Counted from the stretch's first letter, positions 39,865 through 48,368 are shown. The stretch is DNA of 48,897 bases from Verrucomicrobiota bacterium (GCA_025361935.1 JANYJB010000062.1:1-48897); one strand, 5' to 3'. The notes: generated by a model from the letters alone, not told the origin. Translations and numbers: made by a program.

Positions 39865-40275
39865 ATGTCCACTTACAATTCATTCCCGCGCACGCTGCGC
39901 ATCGCCAGTTGGTGCACCCGTCTAGTCGTCGCGGCCATTCTCCTGCAGACGTTGTTCTTCAAGTTCTCCGGGGCGGAGGAGTCGGTCTATATTTTCACCA
40001 AGGTCGGTCAGGAGCCTTGGGGTCGCTACGGTTCGGGAGTCGTCGAGTTGGTCGCGAGCATCCTACTCTTCGTGCCGCCGCTCAGGCCCGTGGGCGCATT
40101 GCTTGCCCTGGGAACGATGAGCGGGGCGATCTTCTTTCACCTCACGAAACTCGGCATCGTGGTGAAGGACGACGGCGGCACATTGTTTTGCCTCGCCCTC
40201 GTCGTATGGGCGGGCAGTGCCTTTATCCTGTGGCTTTATCGCCGCGATCTGCCGGTCATCGGCTCAAAACTTTAA
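39865..40275 (+). CDS. DoxX-like membrane protein
   Basis: A 136-residue protein with four hydrophobic segments in the DoxX layout: LVVAAILLQTLFFKFSG with the conserved 'FFKF' pattern, VVELVASILLFVPPLRP, ALGTMSGAIFFHLTKLGI, and the last segment ending in LWLYRRDLP. The family acts in thiosulfate or sulfide oxidation in some species and in oxidative-stress complexes in others, often as a companion of other redox proteins. The ATG at 39865 is preferred to an upstream in-frame start. The next gene begins 12 bases downstream. Confidence 0.85.
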   Translation: MSTYNSFPRTLRIASWCTRLVVAAILLQTLFFKFSGAEESVYIFTKVGQEPWGRYGSGVVELVASILLFVPPLRPVGALLALGTMSGAIFFHLTKLGIVVKDDGGTLFCLALVVWAGSAFILWLYRRDLPVIGSKL

Positions 40276-40287
40276 CGTATAAGAACC

Positions 40288-40734
40288 ATGAAAACTCTCA
40301 GAAATCTTTTATGCGCATTGGCTCTGTTTGCGACGGCACTCGTGGCCTGCGCTGAAAAGCCGGTCAACACGACCTTCCTCGGCGTGGCGATCAAGGGCTG
40401 CGATCCGGTGTCGTATTTCACCGATGGCAAGCCGGTGAAGGGCGAATCGGAATTTTCATTCGAGTGGAATGGGGCGGAGTGGCGCTTCGCCACGGTGGCG
40501 CATCGAGACCTGTTCAAGGCCGATCCGGCCAAATACGCTCCGCAGTATGGAGGCTATTGCGCCTGGGCGGTCAGCCGGGGCTACACGGCGGGTATCGATC
40601 CGGATGCCTGGAGGATCGTAAACGGACGCCTTTATCTGAATTACAGCATAAAAGTGCAGCAGCAGTGGGCCGAGGATATCCCGGGAAATATAGCCAAGGC
40701 CGAGGAGAACTGGCCTAAGATACTGAAAAATTGA
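40288..40734 (+). CDS. Exported YHS-domain protein
   Basis: A 148-residue protein with an N-terminal signal (LRNLLCALALFATALVACAE; the cysteine before the mature part may be a lipobox) and a YHS domain: GVAIKGCDPVSYFTDGKPVK, RFATVAHRDLFKADPAKYAP and YGGYCAWAVSRGYTAG. Two Cys residues of the domain could bind a metal such as copper. It is very common near DoxX and TANGO2-like genes. The next gene starts 7 bases downstream. Confidence 0.9.
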   Translation: MKTLRNLLCALALFATALVACAEKPVNTTFLGVAIKGCDPVSYFTDGKPVKGESEFSFEWNGAEWRFATVAHRDLFKADPAKYAPQYGGYCAWAVSRGYTAGIDPDAWRIVNGRLYLNYSIKVQQQWAEDIPGNIAKAEENWPKILKN

Positions 40735-40741
40735 AATCTAC

Positions 40742-41275
40742 ATGATTACCACCAGCGTTCGCGATAATCTGGAAGCCATCGATCAAGCGATTGATCTACT
40801 CAGCGAAATTACCGCCGGGCACTACACGCAGCGCGTCCCCGTATGTTTCAACAGTGCGGCGGGCGGACACATGCGGCATGTGATCGAGCACTATCTGAGT
40901 TTTTTGCAGGGGCTCGAAACGGGTGAAGTCGACTATGAGTCGCGGCCTCGCGATCCCTTGATGGAAAATGACCCCGGTTACGCGGCCGGCCGGTTGACGG
41001 CGATCAAGCAACGGTTGGTTGAATTTGCGGTGGAGAACGCCGATCGTCCGCTGCGGGTTCGGGTGGAGACTGCGCCAGAAGGCGAGTCCGCGCCTTGGTC
41101 GAAATCGACCGCCCTGCGTGAGCTCGAGTTTTTGCTTAGCCATACCGTCCACCACTACGCCTTAATCGCGGTCGTCTGTCGTCTGGCGGGGCACGCGCCG
41201 CTTCCTGAGTTTGGCATGGCGCCGTCAACGTTACGTTACCTGAAAATGCAAAATTCCGCCGCATGTGCACGCTGA
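40742..41275 (+). CDS. DinB-like metal-binding four-helix protein
   Basis: A 177-residue protein with the DinB/YfiT fold layout: GGHMRHVIEHYLSFLQGLE (His43, His50) and LLSHTVHHYALIAVV (His134, His137, His138). Three to four His in these places form the family's metal site. The family includes thiol-transferases with bacillithiol or mycothiol. Its end overlaps the NRDE gene by 13 bases, so translation is coupled. It is not DNA polymerase IV, despite the shared name DinB. Confidence 0.8.
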   Translation: MITTSVRDNLEAIDQAIDLLSEITAGHYTQRVPVCFNSAAGGHMRHVIEHYLSFLQGLETGEVDYESRPRDPLMENDPGYAAGRLTAIKQRLVEFAVENADRPLRVRVETAPEGESAPWSKSTALRELEFLLSHTVHHYALIAVVCRLAGHAPLPEFGMAPSTLRYLKMQNSAACAR

Positions 41276-41997
41276 CTTGGAGCGCCATCCACGAGGGAGG
41301 CTACGAGCTGTTTTTTAATCGTGATGAATTGAACACGCGCGGTGCCGAGCAACCGCCGCGACTGGAAGCATGCGGCGGTGTTGAATTTGCCGCGCCCCGC
41401 GACGCCGATCGTGGCGGCACGTGGTTGCTGGCCAATGCGCACGGGGTGACGGTGGCGTTGCTCAATGACTACGCATCGGGGTGGCGTCCGCCGACGGGCA
41501 GCGTCGTAAGCCGTGGCGCGGTGGTTTTGGCGTGTGCTTCAGCGGCAAACGCGCAGGCGGCGGTGGATTTGGTAGGGGCCATGCCCCTCGCGAATGTGGG
41601 GGCTTTCAGGCTTGTGGTGATTGGCGGGGATGGGATTGCGCGGCGCCTGCACTGGGCAGGGGAGACACTCATGGAGGAGCCGGACGGGATGCTCGCATTC
41701 GAGACTTCGTCATCGTTTCAAACGGAGGCGGTGTGTGCGGCGCGGCGCCTGAGATTCGAGGATTTGCTGGATGGACGGGAGCAGGCGACCCGCGAAGAGC
41801 TGGAGGCTTTTCACATGACGCACGATGCGCTGAATGGAGCGACATCGGTTTTGATGCGGCGCACGGACGCCCGCACGCGCAGCGTGAGCCGGGTGAGTGT
41901 CAGGGGTATGCAGGTTGAAATGCATTATCAGCCGGTGGACGAGAAGGGTGAGTTGGTCGGTTCACAGGAAGCCAGAGTTCATTTCGACCGGTTATGA
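41263..41997 (+). CDS. NRDE/TANGO2-family protein
   Basis: A 244-residue protein of the TANGO2 (NRDE) family. It starts MCTLTWSAIHEGGYELFFNRDE with Cys2, and the signature Asn19-Arg20-Asp21-Glu22. ADRGGTWLLANAHGVTVALLN is also typical. The function in bacteria is not settled; relatives are linked to lipid or heme handling in eukaryotes. It overlaps both neighbours: 13 bases with the DinB-like gene and ATGA with the VTT-ATP-grasp gene (41994-41997). Confidence 0.93.
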   Translation: MCTLTWSAIHEGGYELFFNRDELNTRGAEQPPRLEACGGVEFAAPRDADRGGTWLLANAHGVTVALLNDYASGWRPPTGSVVSRGAVVLACASAANAQAAVDLVGAMPLANVGAFRLVVIGGDGIARRLHWAGETLMEEPDGMLAFETSSSFQTEAVCAARRLRFEDLLDGREQATREELEAFHMTHDALNGATSVLMRRTDARTRSVSRVSVRGMQVEMHYQPVDEKGELVGSQEARVHFDRL

Positions 41998-43637
41998 AAA
42001 AGGTTTTTTGGGTTATGGTGATCGGTCTTTTGATGGTGACGTCGCTGGCAGTGTGGGCGGGTGAGGGCGTGAGTGCGATGCTCTGGGTGCTGGCGGTGGG
42101 GACGTTGGTGAGCGAGGATGCCGCCTGCATTGGCGGCGGGTTGATGGTTGCGAGTGGCGAGCTGACATTTGTTCCGGTGGTCTTGGCGTGTTTTGCGGGG
42201 ATTTTCACAGGCGACCTGTTGCTTGTGGCGGCAGGCCGGTGGGGTGGGCGCAGAGCGCTAGCCGCCTGGCCGTTGAGAACCTGGATCCCAGCGAATGCGG
42301 TGGAGCGGGCGTCGGAGTGGTTTGCCAAGCGTGGAGCTTGGGTAATTCTGGCGAGTCGTTTTATACCTGGCACAAGATTGCCGACGTATGTCGCGGCGGG
42401 AATCCTGCGGGTGCCACTGGTGCAATTTCTGCCGTGGTTTGCGCTGGCTTGTGCTTTGTGGACGCCGCTGCTGGTGGGAGTGGCGATGGTGGCGGGACGG
42501 GCCGCGCTTGGCTGGCTGGCGAAGTGGAGCGAAACGAGCGGTGTGTTGCTGGCGTCGGGGGTGGTGGCGTGGTGCGCGATCAAGCTGGCTCTTGGTCTTA
42601 CGACTTGGCGCGGGCGCAGGTTGTTGTTGTCGCGGTGGAGGAGATTTTCACGCTGGGAATTCTGGCCGATGTGGGCGGTTTATCCACCGGTGGTTGCTTA
42701 TGGGATATGGCTCGGAATCAAACATCGGAGTTTCACCGTGTTTACGGCGGCGAATCCGGGAATAGGGGCGGGAGGAGGTTTGGTGGGGGAGTCGAAAAGT
42801 GAGATTCTTGAGGGTTTGTCGGGAGCAGGCGATGTGGTCGCAGCTTGGAAACTCATTAAGCCAGCGGGAAAGACAGAGCGTTTGGCTGCAGCCGAAGAGT
42901 TTGTCGCCAAGCATGGTTACCCGGTCGTGCTCAAACCGGACGTGGGCGAACGAGGAGCGGGTGTGGTTATCGCCGAAAATCTAGAAAAAATGACCGGAGT
43001 TTTGGCCGTGGAACCGAGGGCGTTGATCGCGCAGGCTTATGTTCCTGGCGTGGAGTATGGCGTTTTCTATTATCGGCATCCCGATGCGGCGCACGGCGAG
43101 ATTCTGGCTATCACCGACAAGCGTATGGTGGGAGTGACGGGCGATGGCCGGCGCACCTTGGAGGCACTGATTTTGGCAGATGATCGCGCAGTGTGCATGG
43201 CCATTTTTTTTCTGCAAAAGCTCGGGTCGCGGCTGAATGATATTCCTCGAGTCGGCGAACGCGTGATGCTTACAGAATTGGGCACGCATTCCCGCGGTGC
43301 GTTGTTTTTAGATGGGACGCATTTGCTTACTCTTGAAATGCACGCCGCAGTGGAGCGGATGAGCCGCACATTTGAGGGTTTTTATTTTGGACGTTACGAT
43401 GTGCGTGCGGTTTCCGAGCAGGGCTTTCGCCGGGGGGAGTTCAAGGTCATCGAGTTGAATGGACTTACCTCGGAGGCGACGAGCATCTACGATCCAAGTC
43501 ATTCGGTATGGTTTGGCTGGCAAATGTTGTTCCGGCAGTGGCGGTTGGCGTTTGAAATCGGTGAGGTTAACCTTGCCAAGGGCGCGCGTGCGCTTGCGGT
43601 GCGAGAGATTTACTCCTTGGTTAAGAATCAATCGTAA
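41994..43637 (+). CDS. Fusion of a VTT (DedA-type) membrane domain with an ATP-grasp ligase domain
   Basis: A 547-residue fusion. Residues 20-200 are a VTT/DedA domain with several membrane segments and the conserved ASRFIPGTRLPTYVAAG (121-136), whose Arg residues (122, 128) are important in DedA lipid scramblases. Residues about 275-535 are an ATP-grasp domain of the D-alanine-ligase-like type: GYPVVLKPDVGERGAGVVI with Lys314, then VEYGVFYYRHP, KRMVGVTGDGRRTLEALI, ELGTHSRGALFLDG, EGFYFGRYDVRA and the metal-binding KVIELNGLTSEATSIYDPS. ATP-grasp ligases couple ATP to the joining of a carboxylate to an amine or similar group. The gene starts inside the NRDE gene's stop and ends 4 bases before the OlsB-like gene. 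Confidence 0.85.
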   Translation: MKKVFWVMVIGLLMVTSLAVWAGEGVSAMLWVLAVGTLVSEDAACIGGGLMVASGELTFVPVVLACFAGIFTGDLLLVAAGRWGGRRALAAWPLRTWIPANAVERASEWFAKRGAWVILASRFIPGTRLPTYVAAGILRVPLVQFLPWFALACALWTPLLVGVAMVAGRAALGWLAKWSETSGVLLASGVVAWCAIKLALGLTTWRGRRLLLSRWRRFSRWEFWPMWAVYPPVVAYGIWLGIKHRSFTVFTAANPGIGAGGGLVGESKSEILEGLSGAGDVVAAWKLIKPAGKTERLAAAEEFVAKHGYPVVLKPDVGERGAGVVIAENLEKMTGVLAVEPRALIAQAYVPGVEYGVFYYRHPDAAHGEILAITDKRMVGVTGDGRRTLEALILADDRAVCMAIFFLQKLGSRLNDIPRVGERVMLTELGTHSRGALFLDGTHLLTLEMHAAVERMSRTFEGFYFGRYDVRAVSEQGFRRGEFKVIELNGLTSEATSIYDPSHSVWFGWQMLFRQWRLAFEIGEVNLAKGARALAVREIYSLVKNQS

Positions 43638-43641
43638 TCCC

Positions 43642-44388
43642 ATGCATCCTGCTGCTGAACCCTTGGCTGCAACTGATCGTTATGTCTTGTATATGGCTCG
43701 TGAGCCGTCGCAGGTGAAAGCGGCGCAACGCCTGCGTTTTGAGGTGTTCAACCTCGAGATGGGGGAAGGCTTGGCGACTTCGGCGGAGGCAGGGCTGGAT
43801 GCGGATGTGTTTGATGCGGTTTGCCAGCACTTGCTTGTCATAGAGAACTCGTCGGGCGCAGTGGTTGGCACTTATCGCATGCAGACCGGAAACAATGCGG
43901 CTGCGCACCTTGGTTATTACAGTGCCCGCGAGTTTGATTTTAAGCCTTTTGAGGCCGCGCGCAGTGAAATCGTGGAATTGGGGCGGGCATGCGTGGCGGT
44001 CGCCCACCGTAATCAAAGCGTGCTAGGGATGCTTTGGAAAGGAATCGCCCGATATGCACAATCGCAAAGGGCGCGCTACCTGATAGGTTGCAGTTCGCTG
44101 ACCTCGCAGGATCAGTCGGAAGGGTTGGCTGCCTACGCAAAACTTGCGGAATGCGCCCTCGCTCCGCAGGAATGGCGCACAGTGCCTGTTGAAGGGTGGC
44201 GTTGCCAATCAAACGGTGCGAAAGTTGAAGCGGTTCCTGTGCCGCGTTTGATGTCCGCTTATCTCGCAGCCGGTGCGAAAATCTGCGGCGAACCAGCGAT
44301 CGACCGGGAATTTGGAACCATTGATTTTCTGACGTGGATGGATTTACAGGCGATGCCGGAGCGAGTCCTTCGCAAGTTTATGGGCTGA
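43642..44388 (+). CDS. OlsB-like GNAT N-acyltransferase
   Basis: A 248-residue acyltransferase of the OlsB/Acetyltransf_5 family, which moves an acyl chain from acyl-ACP to an amino acid (ornithine in the classical case) to make a lyso-lipid. The family pattern is seen as AAQRLRFEVFNLEMGEG (about 29-45), DVFDAVCQHLLVIENSSGAV, GTYRMQTGN, ELGRACVAVAHRNQ and LIGCSSLTSQD. The ATG at 43642 lies 4 bases after the ATP-grasp gene. With the following PlsC/OlsA-like gene it forms an olsBA-type pair. Confidence 0.85.
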   Translation: MHPAAEPLAATDRYVLYMAREPSQVKAAQRLRFEVFNLEMGEGLATSAEAGLDADVFDAVCQHLLVIENSSGAVVGTYRMQTGNNAAAHLGYYSAREFDFKPFEAARSEIVELGRACVAVAHRNQSVLGMLWKGIARYAQSQRARYLIGCSSLTSQDQSEGLAAYAKLAECALAPQEWRTVPVEGWRCQSNGAKVEAVPVPRLMSAYLAAGAKICGEPAIDREFGTIDFLTWMDLQAMPERVLRKFMG

Positions 44389-44406
44389 GTCATAAGCTAT
44401 TTTCAC

Positions 44407-45180
44407 ATGAACAGACTATGGGGCTTTGTCCGCGGGGCGTTTCGTCTTTTGGCGCTCTTGCTGGTGCTTTTGGCGTCAATGACGGCGTATGCCTTGAATT
44501 CGCGCAACCGACGAGATGCGGTTGCTAAGGCATTATGGCTTCAGCGCGTCTGCCAGCGGATTTTGAGGGTGTTGGCGATATCCTTGGATTCGCGGGGTGA
44601 ACCCGCCCGCGGTGCGGTCATAGTTTCGAACCATCTTAGTTACATTGATATTGTGGTTCTGGCGGCGGCGACACCGGTTGTTTTCGTTTCCAAAAAAGAG
44701 GTGCGGGACTGGCCGTTATTCGGCTGGTTTGCCGAAAAGGCGGGAACGCGATTCATCGATCGGAATAATCGAGGCGATGTGAGGCGCATAGCAGAAGAGA
44801 TCGGCCCCGTGATAAATGCCGATCTCACAGTTGTTCTTTTTCTGGAGGGAACGACGACTGATGGCGGCACTGTGCTGCCTTTTAGATCGTCGCTGCTTGA
44901 GCCGGCTATTGTGCAGGAATGGAAAATCGTGCCGGCTGCCCTAGGCTACACCGTGCCCTTTGGGCGGTCGGCCGGCCGAGAGGTTTGTTGGTGGGGTGAT
45001 ATGACTTTGATGCCTCACCTGTTAAATTTTGCCACGTTGCCTTGCATATGTGCGGCGGTGAATTGGGGCCGAGCAGTGACGCCCATAAAAAACCGCAAGC
45101 TATTGGCACAAGAATTGCATTTAGAGGTTGTGACCCTTAAACTCGAATTAAGCTCAATGCGCAACGGGTCGGCGAAATGA
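44407..45180 (+). CDS. PlsC/OlsA-type 1-acyl transferase
   Basis: A 257-residue membrane-bound acyltransferase. An N-terminal membrane segment (8-30) is followed by the catalytic VSNHLSYIDIV (His76, Asp81, HX4D) and VLFLEGTTTDG (Glu147-Gly148-Thr149), the acyltransferase blocks I and III. OlsA-type members add the second acyl chain to lyso-ornithine lipid; PlsC makes phosphatidic acid. The position right after the OlsB-like gene (18 bases) argues for OlsA. It is the last gene of the run. Confidence 0.85.
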   Translation: MNRLWGFVRGAFRLLALLLVLLASMTAYALNSRNRRDAVAKALWLQRVCQRILRVLAISLDSRGEPARGAVIVSNHLSYIDIVVLAAATPVVFVSKKEVRDWPLFGWFAEKAGTRFIDRNNRGDVRRIAEEIGPVINADLTVVLFLEGTTTDGGTVLPFRSSLLEPAIVQEWKIVPAALGYTVPFGRSAGREVCWWGDMTLMPHLLNFATLPCICAAVNWGRAVTPIKNRKLLAQELHLEVVTLKLELSSMRNGSAK

Positions 45181-45273
45181 AAATTTAGCAACCTTGGGCT
45201 TGCTCATGCCAAATATCCGCTTAGGTCTATCCTTCGTAAGATACAACTCACTTGCCGCAGTCAAAATTTCCAC

Positions 45274-46014
45274 ATGAAAAAATCGTTCTATTCTCTAGTC
45301 ATTGCTGTGATTTTATCGTTCGGTTCGCTTTGCGCTAACGGCGCTGAAGCAACGGCCCAAGCCATAGTTCTCAAAATCAAAGGCTCACCTACAGTTGCAT
45401 TTGCAGGCCAAAGCCAGTCTGCGCTTAAGGTCGGAGATAAACTTCCCCAAGGTGCCACCATTGTCACCAATTCTGATTCCGAAGTTGATATTCAAGCCTT
45501 CAACGGTGCCGTGGCTACGATCAAAGCTAACAGCAGCGTAAGCCTCGAGAAACTTTCGGTCACTACTTCAGGCGGGGCTGTCACGAAACAGACGGCACTT
45601 CTGAATCTCAAAGTGGGAAAGATTCTTTCAACCATCGACCCTGCAAACCATAAAATCAACGATTACGGTATTCGCACACCCAAAGGTGTTGCGGCCGCCC
45701 GTGGCACGGTTTTCACTGTTTCGGTCGCCGAAACAGGCGCTGTTAAAGTTTATGTTACCGATAGCGCGGTTACGTTCTACAATCCGACAACTGGAAAGAG
45801 CGTTACTGTGCAACCTGGTCAAGCGATAACTATTTCCAAAACAGGAGAGATATCCACTCCATATACCCCTACCAAACAAGAAACTTCTGAAATTACTGGC
45901 GGCAAGGTCGGTGGCGGCAACGAAGGCGGCGGTGGCGGCAACGAGGGCGGTGGCGGCACCACCGGAGTAGATCCGACCCTCATTAACGGCGTTGAAGTGA
46001 GTCCGATGAATTAA
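45274..46014 (+). CDS. Exported FecR-domain protein with Gly/Asn tail
   Basis: A 246-residue exported protein. A signal peptide (3-24) ends ...SLCANGAEA, and the FecR-like beta-rich domain follows. It includes ALKVGDKLPQGATIVTNSDS, EVDIQAFNGAVATIKANSSV, TPKGVAAARGTVFTVSV and VTVQPGQAITISK. Near the C-terminus is a Gly-rich repeat (GGGNEGGGG twice). This is the soluble FecR-like domain without the sigma-regulating HTH or membrane part of true FecR. The gene is 93 bases after the operon and has its own terminator. The AT content is higher than the average of the window. Confidence 0.8.
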   Translation: MKKSFYSLVIAVILSFGSLCANGAEATAQAIVLKIKGSPTVAFAGQSQSALKVGDKLPQGATIVTNSDSEVDIQAFNGAVATIKANSSVSLEKLSVTTSGGAVTKQTALLNLKVGKILSTIDPANHKINDYGIRTPKGVAAARGTVFTVSVAETGAVKVYVTDSAVTFYNPTTGKSVTVQPGQAITISKTGEISTPYTPTKQETSEITGGKVGGGNEGGGGGNEGGGGTTGVDPTLINGVEVSPMN

Positions 46015-46040
46015 GCATTTGGTAATTTCTCACCTATCTA

Positions 46041-46069
46041 AACCGGCACCTTAGGGTGCCGGTTTTTTA
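46041..46069 (+). terminator. Intrinsic terminator of the FecR-domain gene
   Basis: AACCGGCACC (46041-46050) pairs perfectly with GGTGCCGGTT (46055-46064) around TTAG, with further T to 46067. It follows the FecR-domain gene stop by 26 bases and overlaps the end of the converging HAD gene. Confidence 0.85.
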
Positions 46070-47104
46070 TTTGGTTTCATCTAGGAACGACGTTTGTCGA
46101 TGGGTAGTCTTAGCTATCTGCTTCGCGGCTTCTTCCTCGAGAGTTGTTGAAAGATGCTTCGGGGGGCGAGATACTCGCTGGGCGACGGCGGTTTCACGAT
46201 CAGTTACGATACGATCGCACATTTTATGAATTTGTAGGCGTAGCCATTTTGTCGTTTGGCTCTTTTCTGAATAGTCTGCCGGCCCATAATGATCAATACG
46301 GCCAACCTGACGTAAGCGGTCATTTTGTTCGAATTCGGCGGTCGATTCAGGATTGTAAACGGCGTAGGCTTTGCCTCCACCGTTTTTCACCACGGAAAAA
46401 CTGGGAATATCGCTCGGGCCGTCCGCAATATAGATCATATTTTGGAGTGGGATGCGTCGATCTTCTGGCTTTATGTTCGAGTTAACGTCGATGGCCGGGT
46501 TTTTATTCGTGCCTTTGTTGATTTCGAATATGGCTTTGGTCTTGGTTGTGTTGTCGATTACCATGCCTATCTGGGCGATTTCCGCATCAGCCATGATGTC
46601 CATTTCCTTCTGCTTAAGAAATCCAGGTTGAAGCGGGTTTTCCACAAATTCGCATCCCCATATGCCATCCACGCCCGAGGCCGCTTCGCTGCCTCTGATC
46701 ATCTCGGCCAAGCCAGTGCTCACGATGTAATGCTCTAGTAAAATCTCGTGTTTGGCATGCTCTGGTTTTTCCCTTACGAAAGCGCGGCTGCGGTTAAAGA
46801 ATTCGGGGATGCCCGGATAAAACGTGATATCGGCACCGCATTCATGAAGGACGCGATTATTGAGCCGGGCCATTTGCCCCGAAAGCACATAGGTGAGAAT
46901 ATGGTTTAGGTAGGCAATTTCCCCCGAAATGTGATAACCGCGCTTCTGGTAATGGGACATCAAGCTATTGGTTTCGGCCCAGAAATTAGCCTCGTTGACG
47001 CCATAGCGGCGAAACAACGGGCTTTGCATGTATTCAGGTATTAAGGTCTTGTCGAAATCCCAAATGCACGCGATGATGTTCTGAGTGAAAAGAGTCGTGG
47101 CCAT
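46067..47104 (-). CDS. HAD-superfamily phosphatase
   Basis: A 345-residue enzyme with HAD motif I WDFDKTLIPEY (Asp16, Asp18), and a later motif IV-like YIADGPSDIPSF. A long insert and a 60-residue C-terminal tail, ending LEEEAAKQIAKTTHRQTSFL, make it larger than typical members. Codon use is less GC-biased than that of the neighbouring housekeeping genes. The substrate is unknown. It is divergent from prfA with about 120 bases between the starts. Confidence 0.85.
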   Translation of the reverse strand: MATTLFTQNIIACIWDFDKTLIPEYMQSPLFRRYGVNEANFWAETNSLMSHYQKRGYHISGEIAYLNHILTYVLSGQMARLNNRVLHECGADITFYPGIPEFFNRSRAFVREKPEHAKHEILLEHYIVSTGLAEMIRGSEAASGVDGIWGCEFVENPLQPGFLKQKEMDIMADAEIAQIGMVIDNTTKTKAIFEINKGTNKNPAIDVNSNIKPEDRRIPLQNMIYIADGPSDIPSFSVVKNGGGKAYAVYNPESTAEFEQNDRLRQVGRIDHYGPADYSEKSQTTKWLRLQIHKMCDRIVTDRETAVAQRVSRPPKHLSTTLEEEAAKQIAKTTHRQTSFLDETK

Positions 47105-47227
47105 TGCAAATCAACACCGCTAGGCATAATTGCCGTGCATACGGTTGAACGGTTCGACCTAAGCCGCTCATGCGAACTTTCGCAATGCGCAAATCAAGTC
47201 GGCCCTTCGTTTTTACTCTAAGTTTTC

Positions 47228-48349
47228 ATGGATTCTTTGCCTGATATCATTCCGTTCCAGCGTCGGCTCGACGAACTCGACGCGCAGATGGCGGATCCCG
47301 GTTTCTATGCAAATGCCCGCAAGGCCGCCGAAGTATCGCGTGAGCAGCAAAAGTTGGTTCAACTGGTCGCCGATTGTCATTTCTATCAGAAACTGGTCTT
47401 GGAACTGAGCGAGACCCAAGCATTGATAAAAGATCCGACTAGTGACTCAGAAATGAGGGAGTTGGCCGTTGCCGAACTGCCCGATCTTGATGCGCGTAGC
47501 ACCGGAATGTATGCAAAGGTTCTAGGCGCGATGATTCCGCCTGAGCCAAGCGATTCTCGAAATACCGTGGTGGAAATCCGTGCAGGCACCGGCGGGGAGG
47601 AGGCCGCGCTTTTTGCCGCTGAACTCACGCGCATGTATCAACGATATGCGGAAAACTGCGGCTGGAAAATCGAGCCAATGGGAAGCAGCCTGAGTGAGCG
47701 GGGCGGTTTTCGTGAAGTCAGTTTTCTGATTACTGGTCAGGATGTTTATCGTCAGATGAAATTTGAAAGCGGCGTGCATCGTGTCCAGCGTGTGCCGCTC
47801 ACGGAGGCCAACGGACGTATTCATACGTCAACCGTCACGGTCGCGGTGTTACCCGAAGCGGAAGAGGTGGATATCCATATCGACCCACAGGAGCTTGAGA
47901 TTAGCGTGATGAGGGCCAGCGGGCCTGGTGGCCAAGGGGTCAATACCACCGATTCTGCGGTAAGAATCATCCACAAACCCACTGGCATGATGGTCTATTG
48001 CGCGGACGGACGCTCGCAGCAGAAAAACAAGGCCAGTGCGCTGGCCGTGCTGCGCTCCCGGCTCCTCCAACTCAAGGAGGAGACCGAGCGCGCCAAATAT
48101 GCGGACGAGCGGCGTAGCCAGATCGGGACGGGCGGGCGCAGCGAACGCATCCGCACCTACAATTTCCCGCAAAACCGGCTCACGGATCACCGCATCGGCC
48201 TCACGCTCTACAACCTTCCCCAAGTCATGGAGGGCGCTATCTCCGGAATCATCGAGGCACTGCAACGCGCCGATTTTGAGGAGAAATTCGCCGCGTTGAC
48301 CGGGCAGCCTTATGTCCCCCGGCGAGCAGCGATTTCCGACGATGACTGA
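47228..48349 (+). CDS. prfA: Peptide chain release factor 1
   Basis: A 373-residue release factor that ends translation at UAA and UAG. The GGQ motif is at 234-236 (RASGPGGQGVNTTDSAVR). The P-x-T recognition loop reads VPLT (Pro190, Thr192). The N-terminal coiled-coil domain and the typical end (NRLTDHRIGLTLYNL) are there. The downstream gene prmC, which methylates the GGQ glutamine, starts 19 bases past the stop: a standard prfA-prmC pair. Confidence 0.96.
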   Translation: MDSLPDIIPFQRRLDELDAQMADPGFYANARKAAEVSREQQKLVQLVADCHFYQKLVLELSETQALIKDPTSDSEMRELAVAELPDLDARSTGMYAKVLGAMIPPEPSDSRNTVVEIRAGTGGEEAALFAAELTRMYQRYAENCGWKIEPMGSSLSERGGFREVSFLITGQDVYRQMKFESGVHRVQRVPLTEANGRIHTSTVTVAVLPEAEEVDIHIDPQELEISVMRASGPGGQGVNTTDSAVRIIHKPTGMMVYCADGRSQQKNKASALAVLRSRLLQLKEETERAKYADERRSQIGTGGRSERIRTYNFPQNRLTDHRIGLTLYNLPQVMEGAISGIIEALQRADFEEKFAALTGQPYVPRRAAISDDD

Positions 48350-48368
48350 GGCAACCCCGCATAAAACC

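Noticed and set aside
40742-41275. DinB-like protein as a second DNA polymerase IV
   Set aside because: It shares only the name. Its His-rich four-helix pattern is that of the DinB/YfiT metal-binding fold; the real polymerase gene is at 5436-6608.
45892-45970. Gly/Asn repeat in the FecR-domain gene as a possible CRISPR-like or tandem repeat array
   Set aside because: The repeat is in frame and codes for a Gly-rich tail; there are no spacers or regular repeat units of CRISPR size.
47930-47950. GGQ followed by Gly rather than His in release factor 1
   Set aside because: The residue after GGQ varies among bacterial release factors (His, Ser and others), and the catalytic GGQ and P-x-T motifs are intact.
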